Shown here one piece after another: positions 1 to 7,567 of a DNA stretch of 64,000 bases; position 1 is the stretch's first letter, and every line of letters starts with the position of its first letter. Made by a program: the position numbers and the translations under genes. The notes under the pieces were generated by a model. That model was not told where the DNA came from, searched no databases, and saw nothing but the letters and a program-made list of their open reading frames with translations. Source of the DNA: Halobacteriovorax marinus (lineage in GTDB: Bacteria > Bdellovibrionota > Bacteriovoracia > Bacteriovoracales > Bacteriovoracaceae); assembly GCA_002163155.1 (NCBI GenBank), contig MAAO01000006.1:558001-622000 (forward strand), read 5' to 3'.

Positions 1-1
1 T

Positions 2-592
2 TTCCAGTGGATTAAAAAGAATAAAGTCCTATTAGAGGGACTGAGCATTTCAGTTGAATACATTCCGGTCATGCTTGGAAAACTTATTCATAGCTATGAA
101 ACAAAGGGACCTGCTGAGATAGAAAGTAAGAGGAACTACCTCTTTAAAGATTGTTTGAGATATTCCAATCTGAATGGTATTGCTTTTACACCTCCCAAAT
201 CACTTCCTTTCAATTCTCTCTATTCATTAAGACTTTCCATTGCTGCAAGCGGTGAAGAAAAGTTTAAACTCATCGACGAAATCTTTGCCGCCGGCTGGGG
301 AAGAGGAGAGGAGATTGGAGAAGAGGAGAACTTGTTAGAAGTTTTAAAAAGAAGTGGAATAGATGCCAGTTTAATGGAACAAACGACTTCAAAAGAAATA
401 AGAAGGGCACTTAAAGTAAATACGAGTAAGGCGATAGAAAATGGTGTCTTTGGTCTTCCTTGTTTCATTTTTAAGGACGAACTTTTTTGGGGCAATGATT
501 CAACAAAGTACTTAGAACTTTTCATTGCTGGAAAAGATCCCCTAGATATTAATAAATATAATAATTTTATAACGAATTACCCGTTTAACTAA
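2..592 (+). CDS. DsbA-fold 2-hydroxychromene-2-carboxylate isomerase-like protein, 5' end outside window
   Basis: The open frame runs in from the left edge, well before the first ATG at 71, and the upstream residues continue the family pattern, so the gene starts outside the window. It resembles the HCCA isomerase / kappa-class glutathione transferase branch of the DsbA-like thioredoxin fold: an alpha-helical insertion with a conserved Lys-Arg then Asp-Arg-like stretch, an FPxxS-like segment, and a C-terminal GVFGLPCFIF...FWGND block that matches the cis-Pro strand and terminal helix of the family. The active-site Ser/Cys near the N-terminus is not visible. It probably acts in the cytoplasm on a glutathione-linked or aromatic substrate, which cannot be specified. 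The next gene follows after 11 nt, suggesting cotranscription. Confidence 0.8.
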   Translation, partial: FQWIKKNKVLLEGLSISVEYIPVMLGKLIHSYETKGPAEIESKRNYLFKDCLRYSNLNGIAFTPPKSLPFNSLYSLRLSIAASGEEKFKLIDEIFAAGWGRGEEIGEEENLLEVLKRSGIDASLMEQTTSKEIRRALKVNTSKAIENGVFGLPCFIFKDELFWGNDSTKYLELFIAGKDPLDINKYNNFITNYPFN

Positions 593-603
593 GAAGGAAC
601 TTT

Positions 604-1182
604 ATGAAAATTTTAATCGCACTATTAATTGCTATGACTTCACTTTCTATTGGTGCAAAGTCTGCTGAGAGAACTACTGTTATCATGGAAACGACAAAGG
701 GAACTATTGAGATTCAACTCTTTGATAAAAAAGCTCCTATCAGTGTAAAGAACTTTTTAAAGTATGTTGATTCTAAATTCTACGATGGAACAATCTTTCA
801 TAGAGTTATTGATAACTTCATGATTCAAGGTGGAGGTTTTGATACAAACTTAAAAGAAAAGAAAACGAATGCTCCAATTAAGAATGAGGCATCAAATAGA
901 ATTAGTAATACAAAAGGAACTCTTGCCATGGCGAGAACTTCTGTTGTTGATTCTGCTACCGGACAATTCTTTATAAATGTTAACGACAATAATTTTCTTG
1001 ATCACAAAGGAACTGGCTCAAGTGAGTATGGTTACGCAGTATTTGGTCAAGTCCTAAAAGGGATGAGCGTAGTTAATATGATTAAAAAAGCGCCCAAGAG
1101 AAGAAATGGATCTCACGGAGATATGCCAATTGAAAATATCATCATTACTAAGGCCTATAGAAAGAAAATTGAAAAGAAATAG
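604..1182 (+). CDS. ppiA: Secreted cyclophilin-type peptidyl-prolyl cis-trans isomerase
   Basis: This 192-residue protein has a signal peptide (about residues 1-20) followed by a complete cyclophilin domain. The catalytic motif FHRVIDNFMIQGG places the active arginine at residue 67, and the substrate-groove motif GQFFINVND follows. The position of the cyclosporin-binding Trp is Phe, as in other bacterial cyclophilins. It should assist proline isomerisation during folding of exported proteins in the periplasm. An AGAAGGAAC ribosome site precedes the ATG, and a strong hairpin terminator lies directly after the stop. The ppiA symbol is given by family and location; E. coli-type orthology is not proven. 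Confidence 0.92.
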   Translation: MKILIALLIAMTSLSIGAKSAERTTVIMETTKGTIEIQLFDKKAPISVKNFLKYVDSKFYDGTIFHRVIDNFMIQGGGFDTNLKEKKTNAPIKNEASNRISNTKGTLAMARTSVVDSATGQFFINVNDNNFLDHKGTGSSEYGYAVFGQVLKGMSVVNMIKKAPKRRNGSHGDMPIENIIITKAYRKKIEKK

Positions 1183-1190
1183 AATTTATT

Positions 1191-1219
1191 AAAAAGGACC
1201 CTAACGGGTCTTTTTTTAT
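1191..1219. terminator. Bidirectional intrinsic terminator
   Basis: GGACCC/GGGTC inverted repeat with a TAAC loop, flanked by A5 on the left and T7 on the right. It lies between the cyclophilin gene and the convergent acetyltransferase gene and can serve both. Confidence 0.88.
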
Positions 1220-1671
1220 TTTAGCCATTCATATAGATCATAGTGCTCATTACTCATTCCAATGCTTTCATACACCTTCTGGGCTGGGTAATTTGTCTTG
1301 TCCACGTAGAGTCTCAATCCGCCATTATCAGAGTCACTTTCCACCATCTCTTTTAAGTGAGAATACATCTTCTTAAAGACACCTTTCTTTCTGTACTTAG
1401 GGATGACATAGACAGAGTGGATCCAAATAATGTCTTTACAGCGCCAGTCACTCCATTCTGTCATTGTTAAGAGAGAGGCTACACATTCATTGTCTTCGCT
1501 TTGAACAACGTAGTAGCGACCTTTAGAAGGATTATCAAATACGGTACTCACGCCACGCTCTACTACTTCTTTATTTAGGCTGAGTTTCTCTGTTTCCTGG
1601 GCCATTTCCATTTGAAAATTAACGATAGAGTCTAAGTGTTCATTTTTATTTGCAGCTTTGACTTTGAGCAT
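1216..1671 (-). CDS. GNAT-family N-acetyltransferase
   Basis: This 151-residue single-domain protein has the GNAT fold pattern: an N-terminal helix pair, central strands (YYVVQ, CVASLLTM, IIWIHSVYVI), then the acetyl-CoA loop PKYRKKGVFKKMY at about residues 111-123, a variant of R/QxxGxG/A. The C-terminal NYPAQKVYESIGM segment is the usual GNAT strand 6 and helix. It transfers an acetyl group from acetyl-CoA to an amine whose identity cannot be read from sequence. It is transcribed toward ppiA and shares the terminator there. It stands alone; nothing in its neighbours hints at the substrate. Confidence 0.85.
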   Translation of the reverse strand: MLKVKAANKNEHLDSIVNFQMEMAQETEKLSLNKEVVERGVSTVFDNPSKGRYYVVQSEDNECVASLLTMTEWSDWRCKDIIWIHSVYVIPKYRKKGVFKKMYSHLKEMVESDSDNGGLRLYVDKTNYPAQKVYESIGMSNEHYDLYEWLK

Positions 1672-1777
1672 GATGAATTGTCCTTACGAGTAAGTTGTTT
1701 TAGTGAGTATACTTGAAAAAACTAGGCCCTTCAGTTAAATTACTTTAAGTTTAGCCCTAAGAGAGGAAATGAGCACC

Positions 1778-2803
1778 ATGAATAGAGAATTAAATACCTT
1801 ATGGGAAGATCATTGGAAGAGTTCTACTTTAGAGGCGGTACAAAAGCGCTATCAGTTAAAAGAAATTTTTCCTAATCTTGAGAATCCTAAATGCTTATTA
1901 AAGTATTTCATTCTGGCACATATTTATAATCTAAATACTTCTGAATTATTAAAAATTGAAATCACTCTCTTAGATTGTTTTAAAAGTGGAGAGTTTAACA
2001 AGAATGAGCTCTATATAGTTTTCTTCTTTAAAAATTTCTTCTCAGTCACATTCTTAGAAATGTTAGATGAGTCAATGAGTCCAGAACTTTTAGAGTCTTG
2101 GAACTTTGCAGAACACGGTTCAAACTTTAGTGAATTCTCTAAAAAGCACTTTGATTCTCTAAAGTTGAGTTTGCAAAAGCTTTCTGGCGTTAAACTCATA
2201 CTTTTTCTTAGAAAAGATCGTTCTTATAAGGGACGTATGGTCCTTATTGATCAGAAGGGAAAAATTATTTCAGATGCAGTAGGACCTTGGTCACTTCCCG
2301 CTCTGTGCAAAGGAAGAGAGAATAAAGCTTTCTTCATGCCTAATGGACAAACACCGACAGGTTTATATTCTATTAACTCAGTTATGCCTAAGGCGGACAA
2401 TACAGAACTCTTTGGTGAGTATAGGCGTTTGAAATTAGATTTTAAATCTAGGGAAAATATCGAAGAGATTCTTAGTGACTCTTTACTCGAGCACCCTTTT
2501 TGGAAAAGTGCAGTGATTGCTAGTGATCTGGGGCGCTCTCTTTTACGAATTCACGGTACAGGGCTTAAAAATAAAAAATTCTATAAAAAGTACCATCCCT
2601 TTGTAACAACTTCTGGTTGTGTCTCAATGAGAGAAACTTCTAAGTTTAATGATCAAAGACTTCTGCTTAATCAATTAATGAAGTCTATGCAGTTAGAGGA
2701 AACTTTTCTTAACGAAGAGGAGATTAATGGGCATTTATGTATCATTGAACTCAACGACGAAAAGCGTGAAGTTCAATTAGCAGACATTGAAAACTTAGAT
2801 TAA
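1778..2803 (+). CDS. YkuD-like L,D-transpeptidase-family protein without obvious signal peptide
   Basis: The C-terminal half (about residues 140-300) carries the YkuD signature: IHGTG with His259 and, 20 residues on, TTSGCVSM with Cys281 as probable nucleophile; the strand NGQTPTGLYSI before it also fits. The N-terminal 130 residues are helical and unrecognised. L,D-transpeptidases crosslink or edit peptidoglycan in the periplasm, yet no signal peptide or membrane segment is evident. I chose ATG 1778 over the in-frame ATG 1769 because GAGAGGA (1761-1767) is correctly spaced only from 1778. Its 3' end overlaps the convergent kinase gene by 4 nt. The function as transpeptidase is family inference; a carboxypeptidase or non-wall role is possible. 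Confidence 0.75.
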   Translation: MNRELNTLWEDHWKSSTLEAVQKRYQLKEIFPNLENPKCLLKYFILAHIYNLNTSELLKIEITLLDCFKSGEFNKNELYIVFFFKNFFSVTFLEMLDESMSPELLESWNFAEHGSNFSEFSKKHFDSLKLSLQKLSGVKLILFLRKDRSYKGRMVLIDQKGKIISDAVGPWSLPALCKGRENKAFFMPNGQTPTGLYSINSVMPKADNTELFGEYRRLKLDFKSRENIEEILSDSLLEHPFWKSAVIASDLGRSLLRIHGTGLKNKKFYKKYHPFVTTSGCVSMRETSKFNDQRLLLNQLMKSMQLEETFLNEEEINGHLCIIELNDEKREVQLADIENLD

Positions 2804-3753
2804 AAGTACTGTTGTTGATTTAAGTTTGTTTGAATTAAGAGAAGTTGATTTCTTAAATCTTGAACTTGAATTTCCCAGTAGTGATGTTCTGCAAAGTGAG
2901 GGAAGTGTAGCTTAAAGGCCGGATCATCCCATCTCTTAGAAATCCATGTACTAAAGTGGATAAATCTCAAAGTCCTAAGAATTTCTATTATTTTAATCTG
3001 CTCCATAGGAAATGGTCGCATAGAATCGTAAGCTTCTATAACAATGGCACGATCTTGTAATGAGTGTTGATCAATTCCAGGAACTGCAAGCCAGATATCT
3101 TGCACCTCTGGACCCATCAGCATGTCATCAAAATCAATTAAGTGAAAAGAAGCGCTGTCTCTGCGAATGATATTTCCTAAGTGACAGTCTCCGTGAATTC
3201 TAATAAAGGACTCTTCCTTAAATAGAGGAGTTCCGATTTCACAAATTTCTTCCACAAGAGATTTGTAACTCCCTTCAAGATGACCGGGGATCACTTTACT
3301 ATCTAGGAGATATTGTAGATTTTGTTTTCCGTAAATATCAGGAGTGAGGTGGAGGCGATGTTCGGCCTTCTTACTTGCTCCTACCATATGAAGTCTAGCT
3401 AATGTTCTTCCGAAAATTTCTAGATCTTCTATCTGCATTTCATCAGGTGCTCTTCCGCCTTTTTTAGGAAAGATACAGTAAAAGAGTCCTGAAAGCTCAT
3501 CGGTGAAGATGGTCTCTCCATCAATCACCATGGGAGCAATAACAGGAATTTCATTTTCTAAAAGTTCTATGAGGAAATCGTGCTCGTCTTGAATTTGATT
3601 CTTAGTCCAGCGTCCTGGTCTGTAGAATTTTGTAATAAGAGAGTGCTCAGATGGGTTAGATGAATCACTATAAATTTCAACTTCATAAACTCTATTTTCC
3701 ATAGAGTTCATAACAAGAGAGCGGCCAGTTGTTTTAAATCCAAGCCTATCCAC
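2800..3753 (-). CDS. srkA: SrkA/YihE-like stress response kinase (APH fold), start probably further upstream
   Basis: The protein closely follows E. coli SrkA (YihE/RdoA), a eukaryotic-like Ser/Thr kinase that counteracts stress-induced death: NSMENRVYEVE in the N-lobe, KFYRPGRWT holding the ATP lysine, the catalytic loop IHGDCHLGNI, and the metal-binding segment LIDFDDMLMGPEVQDIW. The first standard start is GTG 3753, but homology to the SrkA N-terminus (FFYELSPEKILSCV versus the E. coli HPDTIM region) continues upstream in the same frame. An in-frame ATT at 3828 has GGAG seven bases before it and would give 342 residues. Cytoplasmic. It is convergent with the YkuD-like gene. Confidence 0.88.
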   Translation of the reverse strand: MDRLGFKTTGRSLVMNSMENRVYEVEIYSDSSNPSEHSLITKFYRPGRWTKNQIQDEHDFLIELLENEIPVIAPMVIDGETIFTDELSGLFYCIFPKKGGRAPDEMQIEDLEIFGRTLARLHMVGASKKAEHRLHLTPDIYGKQNLQYLLDSKVIPGHLEGSYKSLVEEICEIGTPLFKEESFIRIHGDCHLGNIIRRDSASFHLIDFDDMLMGPEVQDIWLAVPGIDQHSLQDRAIVIEAYDSMRPFPMEQIKIIEILRTLRFIHFSTWISKRWDDPAFKLHFPHFAEHHYWEIQVQDLRNQLLLIQTNLNQQQYF

Positions 3754-3905
3754 ACAAGAGAGAATCTTCTCAGGACTAAGCTCGTAAAAAAATTGAGTTT
3801 CTTTATCACCCCATAGTTGAGTAGAAATAAGCGCGCTCCATAGTTGATGCTTAAGGTCAGTTATACACTAATTTCGGGTAATTGTCTGCTGTTATGGTCA
3901 GAGAA

Positions 3906-3924
3906 TCGGAAAAAAACTCCGATA
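3906..3924. repeat. Inverted repeat in divergent intergenic region
   Basis: ATCGGA and TCCGAT flank a 7-base A-rich loop, between the srkA-like gene and the SelO-like operon and just upstream of its -10 element. It may be an operator or a weak terminator; nothing decides. Confidence 0.4.
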
Positions 3925-3947
3925 AATAAGGATGCTACCAGCTATTT

Positions 3948-3956
3948 GATATAATT
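3948..3956 (+). promoter_or_regulatory. Extended -10 promoter of the SelO-like operon
   Basis: TGATATAAT is a perfect TATAAT with the TGn extension, 24 nt before the ATG at 3980. No good -35 is seen 17 bases upstream, as is common for extended -10 promoters. Confidence 0.5.
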
Positions 3957-3979
3957 TAGTCAACAAAAATGAGTGGATT

Positions 3980-5812
3980 ATGACAAAACTTAGAAAGACA
4001 AAAAAACAAGTAACACCCCAACAGAACTATAAGAGATTTAGTTCGGTGGATGGTCGACACCCTTTACAAAAAGCAGTTCCTGACTCAGCGGTTAATTATT
4101 CTGTACGAACTAGGAAAGGTGGTAAAGTTGCTTTCTTTAATTTTGATTTAGCTAAAGAGATGGGTCTTATTCAAAAGAATCATCCCAATGAATTAACTCC
4201 TGAGCTTGAACAAGAAATATTAAATACATTCTCTATTGTTATCATCAATGAATATGACATTGAAAATGAAATAAAGTTTCCTAAGAAGGAAATTAGAAAA
4301 CACCAGTATATGGCGACAAGATATCTCCAGTTACAGCACCCAAACAAACAGGGAAAAACCTCTGGTGATGGAAGAAGTATCTGGAATGGTAGTATTTCCC
4401 ACAGAGGTAAGAGATGGGATATCTCAAGCTCTGGAACAGGTGCCACATGTTTAAGTCCCGCTACTCATCTACATGGAAAACATTGGAAAACAGGGGATCC
4501 TACCATTTCTTATGGTTGTGGTTATTCTGAAATTGATGAAGGAATGGGGACACTATTCTTTAGTGAAATCTTTAATAGAAATCACTTAGAAACTGAAAGA
4601 GTCTTAGGGATTATCGAGTTCTCAAATGGTATCGCCATTAATATTAGAGCACAGCAAAATCTTATTAGACCTTCTCATATGTTTAACTATTTAAAACAAG
4701 GTGATTTAGAAAACCTTGATTTAATGGTTGAGTATTATATAGACAGAGAAATTGAAAATGGAAATTTTCAAGATGCACCAAAATCAAAAAAGAAGAGATT
4801 AGATTACTTCTTAGAAAAACAAACTGAAATTTTTGCCAAGATGTCTGCCAAACTTGAGGACGAATATATTTTCTGTTGGCTCGACTGGGACGGGGATAAT
4901 ATCCTCATGAATGGTGGAATCATTGATTATGGATCCATTCGTCAATTTGGTCTTTTTCATAGTGAGTACCGCTATGATGATGTAGACCGTTATTCAACCA
5001 ATATAATAGAACAAAAAAATAAGGCCAGATATACGGTTCAGACCTTTGCTCAGCTTGTTGATTATATAAAGACGGGCGAGAGGAAATCTCTTAAAGACTT
5101 CTCTAAGTCTAAAGCTGTTAAGCAATTTGATTCTTGTTTTATGGAAAGTAAATTCACAAATTTATTAGAGAAGACAGGTTTTACTGAAGAGCACATTGAG
5201 TTTTTATCTAAGAAGCATGCAAAGCTCGTTGTTGAGTATCAAAAAGTCTTTTCTTATTTTGAAAGAACAAAATCAAAAGAAGGTCTTCATGAAGTTGCCG
5301 ATGGAATTAATTGGTCAGCTATTTTCTGTATGAGAGATATTCTAAGAGAGCTTCCACAATTGTTTCTCGTGAGAGGTGAGAATTTATCTTATGATGAGTT
5401 TATTAATGTCATCAAATCATCCTACGCAACTAAAGAGGACCTTGAGCTAGGCTCTCATAGAAAGAAGATGATCAATGAATTCCAGTCTATCTATTGGAAA
5501 ATGACAAAACTAATAGCAGCTCATAAGAAAGTGGAAGTAAACAAAGTACTACTAGAGCTTACTATGCGTACGAGTGTTATCAATAAATATGACAGAGTTA
5601 CTGGGGATTCTATTTCTACTATCGTAGATAAAGTTCTCAAACATAGACCTCGCGTCAAACCTATTCAGCTTTATTCTCTCTTACAAGAGTTTTGTGACTA
5701 TCAAAATTTTGACCCGGCCAAGTGTATTAATGTTGACAGGCCTACCAAAGTACAGTCAAAATTCATGAAGAACATGTTACAAATCGTTAGAGATTATAGA
5801 GAGGGGCTGTGA
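3980..5812 (+). CDS. Divergent SelO/YdiU-like pseudokinase
   Basis: A 610-residue protein with landmarks of the SelO (YdiU) protein-AMPylating pseudokinase family: GDGRS (129-133), the glycine-rich segment SGTGAT (151-156) aligning with KGAGLT of E. coli YdiU, FFSE with Glu196, GDNILM with Asn307, and IDYG with Asp316, followed by DVDRYS matching the GRYS element. The ATP-contacting lysine of KGAG is Ser151 here, and the C-terminal Cys/Sec tail of SelO is absent. The C-terminal 250 residues are helical and unassigned. It has no signal peptide, so it is cytoplasmic. It starts a four-gene operon and overlaps the S51 peptidase start by 4 nt. Nucleotidyl transfer activity is uncertain given the lysine loss. 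Confidence 0.72.
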   Translation: MTKLRKTKKQVTPQQNYKRFSSVDGRHPLQKAVPDSAVNYSVRTRKGGKVAFFNFDLAKEMGLIQKNHPNELTPELEQEILNTFSIVIINEYDIENEIKFPKKEIRKHQYMATRYLQLQHPNKQGKTSGDGRSIWNGSISHRGKRWDISSSGTGATCLSPATHLHGKHWKTGDPTISYGCGYSEIDEGMGTLFFSEIFNRNHLETERVLGIIEFSNGIAINIRAQQNLIRPSHMFNYLKQGDLENLDLMVEYYIDREIENGNFQDAPKSKKKRLDYFLEKQTEIFAKMSAKLEDEYIFCWLDWDGDNILMNGGIIDYGSIRQFGLFHSEYRYDDVDRYSTNIIEQKNKARYTVQTFAQLVDYIKTGERKSLKDFSKSKAVKQFDSCFMESKFTNLLEKTGFTEEHIEFLSKKHAKLVVEYQKVFSYFERTKSKEGLHEVADGINWSAIFCMRDILRELPQLFLVRGENLSYDEFINVIKSSYATKEDLELGSHRKKMINEFQSIYWKMTKLIAAHKKVEVNKVLLELTMRTSVINKYDRVTGDSISTIVDKVLKHRPRVKPIQLYSLLQEFCDYQNFDPAKCINVDRPTKVQSKFMKNMLQIVRDYREGL

Positions 5813-6546
5813 AGTTAGTCTTTTACTCCGGTGGAGATTTTGAAGAAAATTATGAGTTAGATAAACTCACTCTTTCTCTGTGCGATACCAACACTCCTAA
5901 AATGACTTTTATCCCTTCGTGTTCTTATGAATCTGAATATGATTTCAAGCATTTTGTAGATCAGTTCAGTAGACATGGTGTCTCTCAATTTCTACATTTT
6001 CCCATTGATATTCCTTTTGATACAACTCTTTTAAAGGAAGCATTCAAAAGTGACGTCATTCATCTGGATGGGGGAAATACTTTTTACTTTTTAAAATATT
6101 TAAGAAGTAGTGGCATGATGCCTCTTCTCAAAGAATTTGTAGCGAAAGGTGGAATTCTTACAGGCCTTAGTGCTGGTGGGATTATAATGACTCCTCAAAT
6201 TTCTACTGCAGGTTTTCCGGAATTTGATAGAGATGACAATGATGTGAGGCTTCATAACTTAAAAGGTATGAATCTTGTACGTTTTGAATTCTTTCCTCAT
6301 TATAAAAACTCAAAGAGATATGACCGAGACTTAAGGGCCCATTCTCTTACGTTAGATCATCCTCTATATGGTCTACCTGATGGAAGTGGTATTATTATAG
6401 AGGATCACTCTGTTAAGTTTCATGGACCTTGTTATGGTTTCTTTAAGGGGAAGAAGATGATTATTAATTCAAGATTACCTCTGAAGAAGTATTCATCCTT
6501 TGAAAATGAAGTAGGGACAATAGTAAATTGTGATACTATAAATTAA
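5809..6546 (+). CDS. Peptidase S51 (dipeptidase E / cyanophycinase-like)
   Basis: 245 residues with the S51 core: LDGGNTFYF (about 86-94) and the nucleophile elbow GLSAGG with Ser121. Family members are cytoplasmic serine peptidases, either PepE-like enzymes cleaving Asp-X dipeptides or cyanophycinases. The length of about 230-250 and lack of a signal peptide favour the PepE side. Start is GTG 5809, overlapping the SelO-like stop codon by 4 nt, which implies translational coupling. A TTG-initiated glycosyltransferase follows after 28 nt. The pairing suggests a shared peptide or protein substrate, but this is inference. Confidence 0.82.
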   Translation: MKLVFYSGGDFEENYELDKLTLSLCDTNTPKMTFIPSCSYESEYDFKHFVDQFSRHGVSQFLHFPIDIPFDTTLLKEAFKSDVIHLDGGNTFYFLKYLRSSGMMPLLKEFVAKGGILTGLSAGGIIMTPQISTAGFPEFDRDDNDVRLHNLKGMNLVRFEFFPHYKNSKRYDRDLRAHSLTLDHPLYGLPDGSGIIIEDHSVKFHGPCYGFFKGKKMIINSRLPLKKYSSFENEVGTIVNCDTIN

Positions 6547-6574
6547 TAATACTTAAATTATAGGATATCCTTTT

Positions 6575-7564
6575 TTGAAAGTTCTCATAGTTACTCCCTA
6601 TAGAAATTTTCCCGGCGGAGTTGAAAAATACAACTCCCTAATCGAAGAGATCTTAGTTTCTGATGGATCCAGTGTTGAGTATTTAACCACTGATGATTAT
6701 CCCTTATCTCCAATCTTAAAATTTAAAAAGAAAGTCTTTGGTATGGCGGCGATCACTGCCAAGAGGTTTAAAAATATTGATTCCTCTAAGTATGATTTAA
6801 TTATTTGTAACGGAGAGTTCTCATTAGGAATTAAACACCCTAACGTCTTAAATATTTTCCATGGCTCTTTCTTAGGATTTAGAGATTTTTTAAAAAATGA
6901 ATTAAGTTTAAAACACTTTCTAAGTCTGACTTGGCAATCTGTTCTACAAGCTAGTGGAAGTACTAATAAGAAAGTTGTGACAGTTTCTAAATTCAACGCT
7001 ACCCAATTGGAAAAACAGGGTATCAAAGTGAAAGATATTTTATTAAATCCAGTCGATTTAGAAAAGTATACGCCAAAGGATTGCAAGCGAGCTGGAATCT
7101 TAAATGTTTCGACCTACAAATACTTTGGCAAAGGTTTTGACCTTCTAAAAAAACTCTCTTGTTTAAGAGACGATATTACCTGTGTCACTAATAAAAGACC
7201 TGATTTTAATTGTCGGTGGATTGAATCAGTAGGCGGAATGGAATTAGCTCCCATTTATAATGAACATAAAGTAGTCATAATTCCCAGTAGATATGAATCT
7301 GCTTCCCTTGTGGCCCTCGAGGCCATGGCATGTGGCGTTCCAATTGTGATGAATAGAGTAGGTTATGCTCTAGAAATTGAGAAAATTATTCCTGAATTTG
7401 TTCTCCCCATAGAGGACCTCTTGGATGCTAAGACCTATGATGAGAGAATTGAACTTATTATTTCCAATTACGATGAACTCTCAAAGAAGGCGAGAGATTA
7501 TGTCGAAGCACATCACTCGATGAAAACTTTTAAAACAAATTTCTTAAAAATCATAAAAGGATAA
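6575..7564 (+). CDS. Glycosyltransferase family 4 (GT-B fold)
   Basis: 329 residues. The N-terminus has the GT4 start (VLIVTPYRNFPGGVEKY) and the C-terminal domain the retaining-GT E-x7-E motif in RYESASLVALEAMACGVP. The middle (FHGSFLGF, NPVDLEKY) also fits. It should transfer a sugar from a nucleotide donor; acceptor unknown. Translation starts at TTG 6575, the only start that keeps the N-terminal strand. It is the third gene of the SelO-like/S51/GT4/S9 operon, with the next gene 3 nt away. It is not adjacent to polysaccharide genes, so a peptide, protein or small molecule acceptor should be considered. Confidence 0.82.
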   Translation: MKVLIVTPYRNFPGGVEKYNSLIEEILVSDGSSVEYLTTDDYPLSPILKFKKKVFGMAAITAKRFKNIDSSKYDLIICNGEFSLGIKHPNVLNIFHGSFLGFRDFLKNELSLKHFLSLTWQSVLQASGSTNKKVVTVSKFNATQLEKQGIKVKDILLNPVDLEKYTPKDCKRAGILNVSTYKYFGKGFDLLKKLSCLRDDITCVTNKRPDFNCRWIESVGGMELAPIYNEHKVVIIPSRYESASLVALEAMACGVPIVMNRVGYALEIEKIIPEFVLPIEDLLDAKTYDERIELIISNYDELSKKARDYVEAHHSMKTFKTNFLKIIKG

Positions 7565-7567
7565 AAA

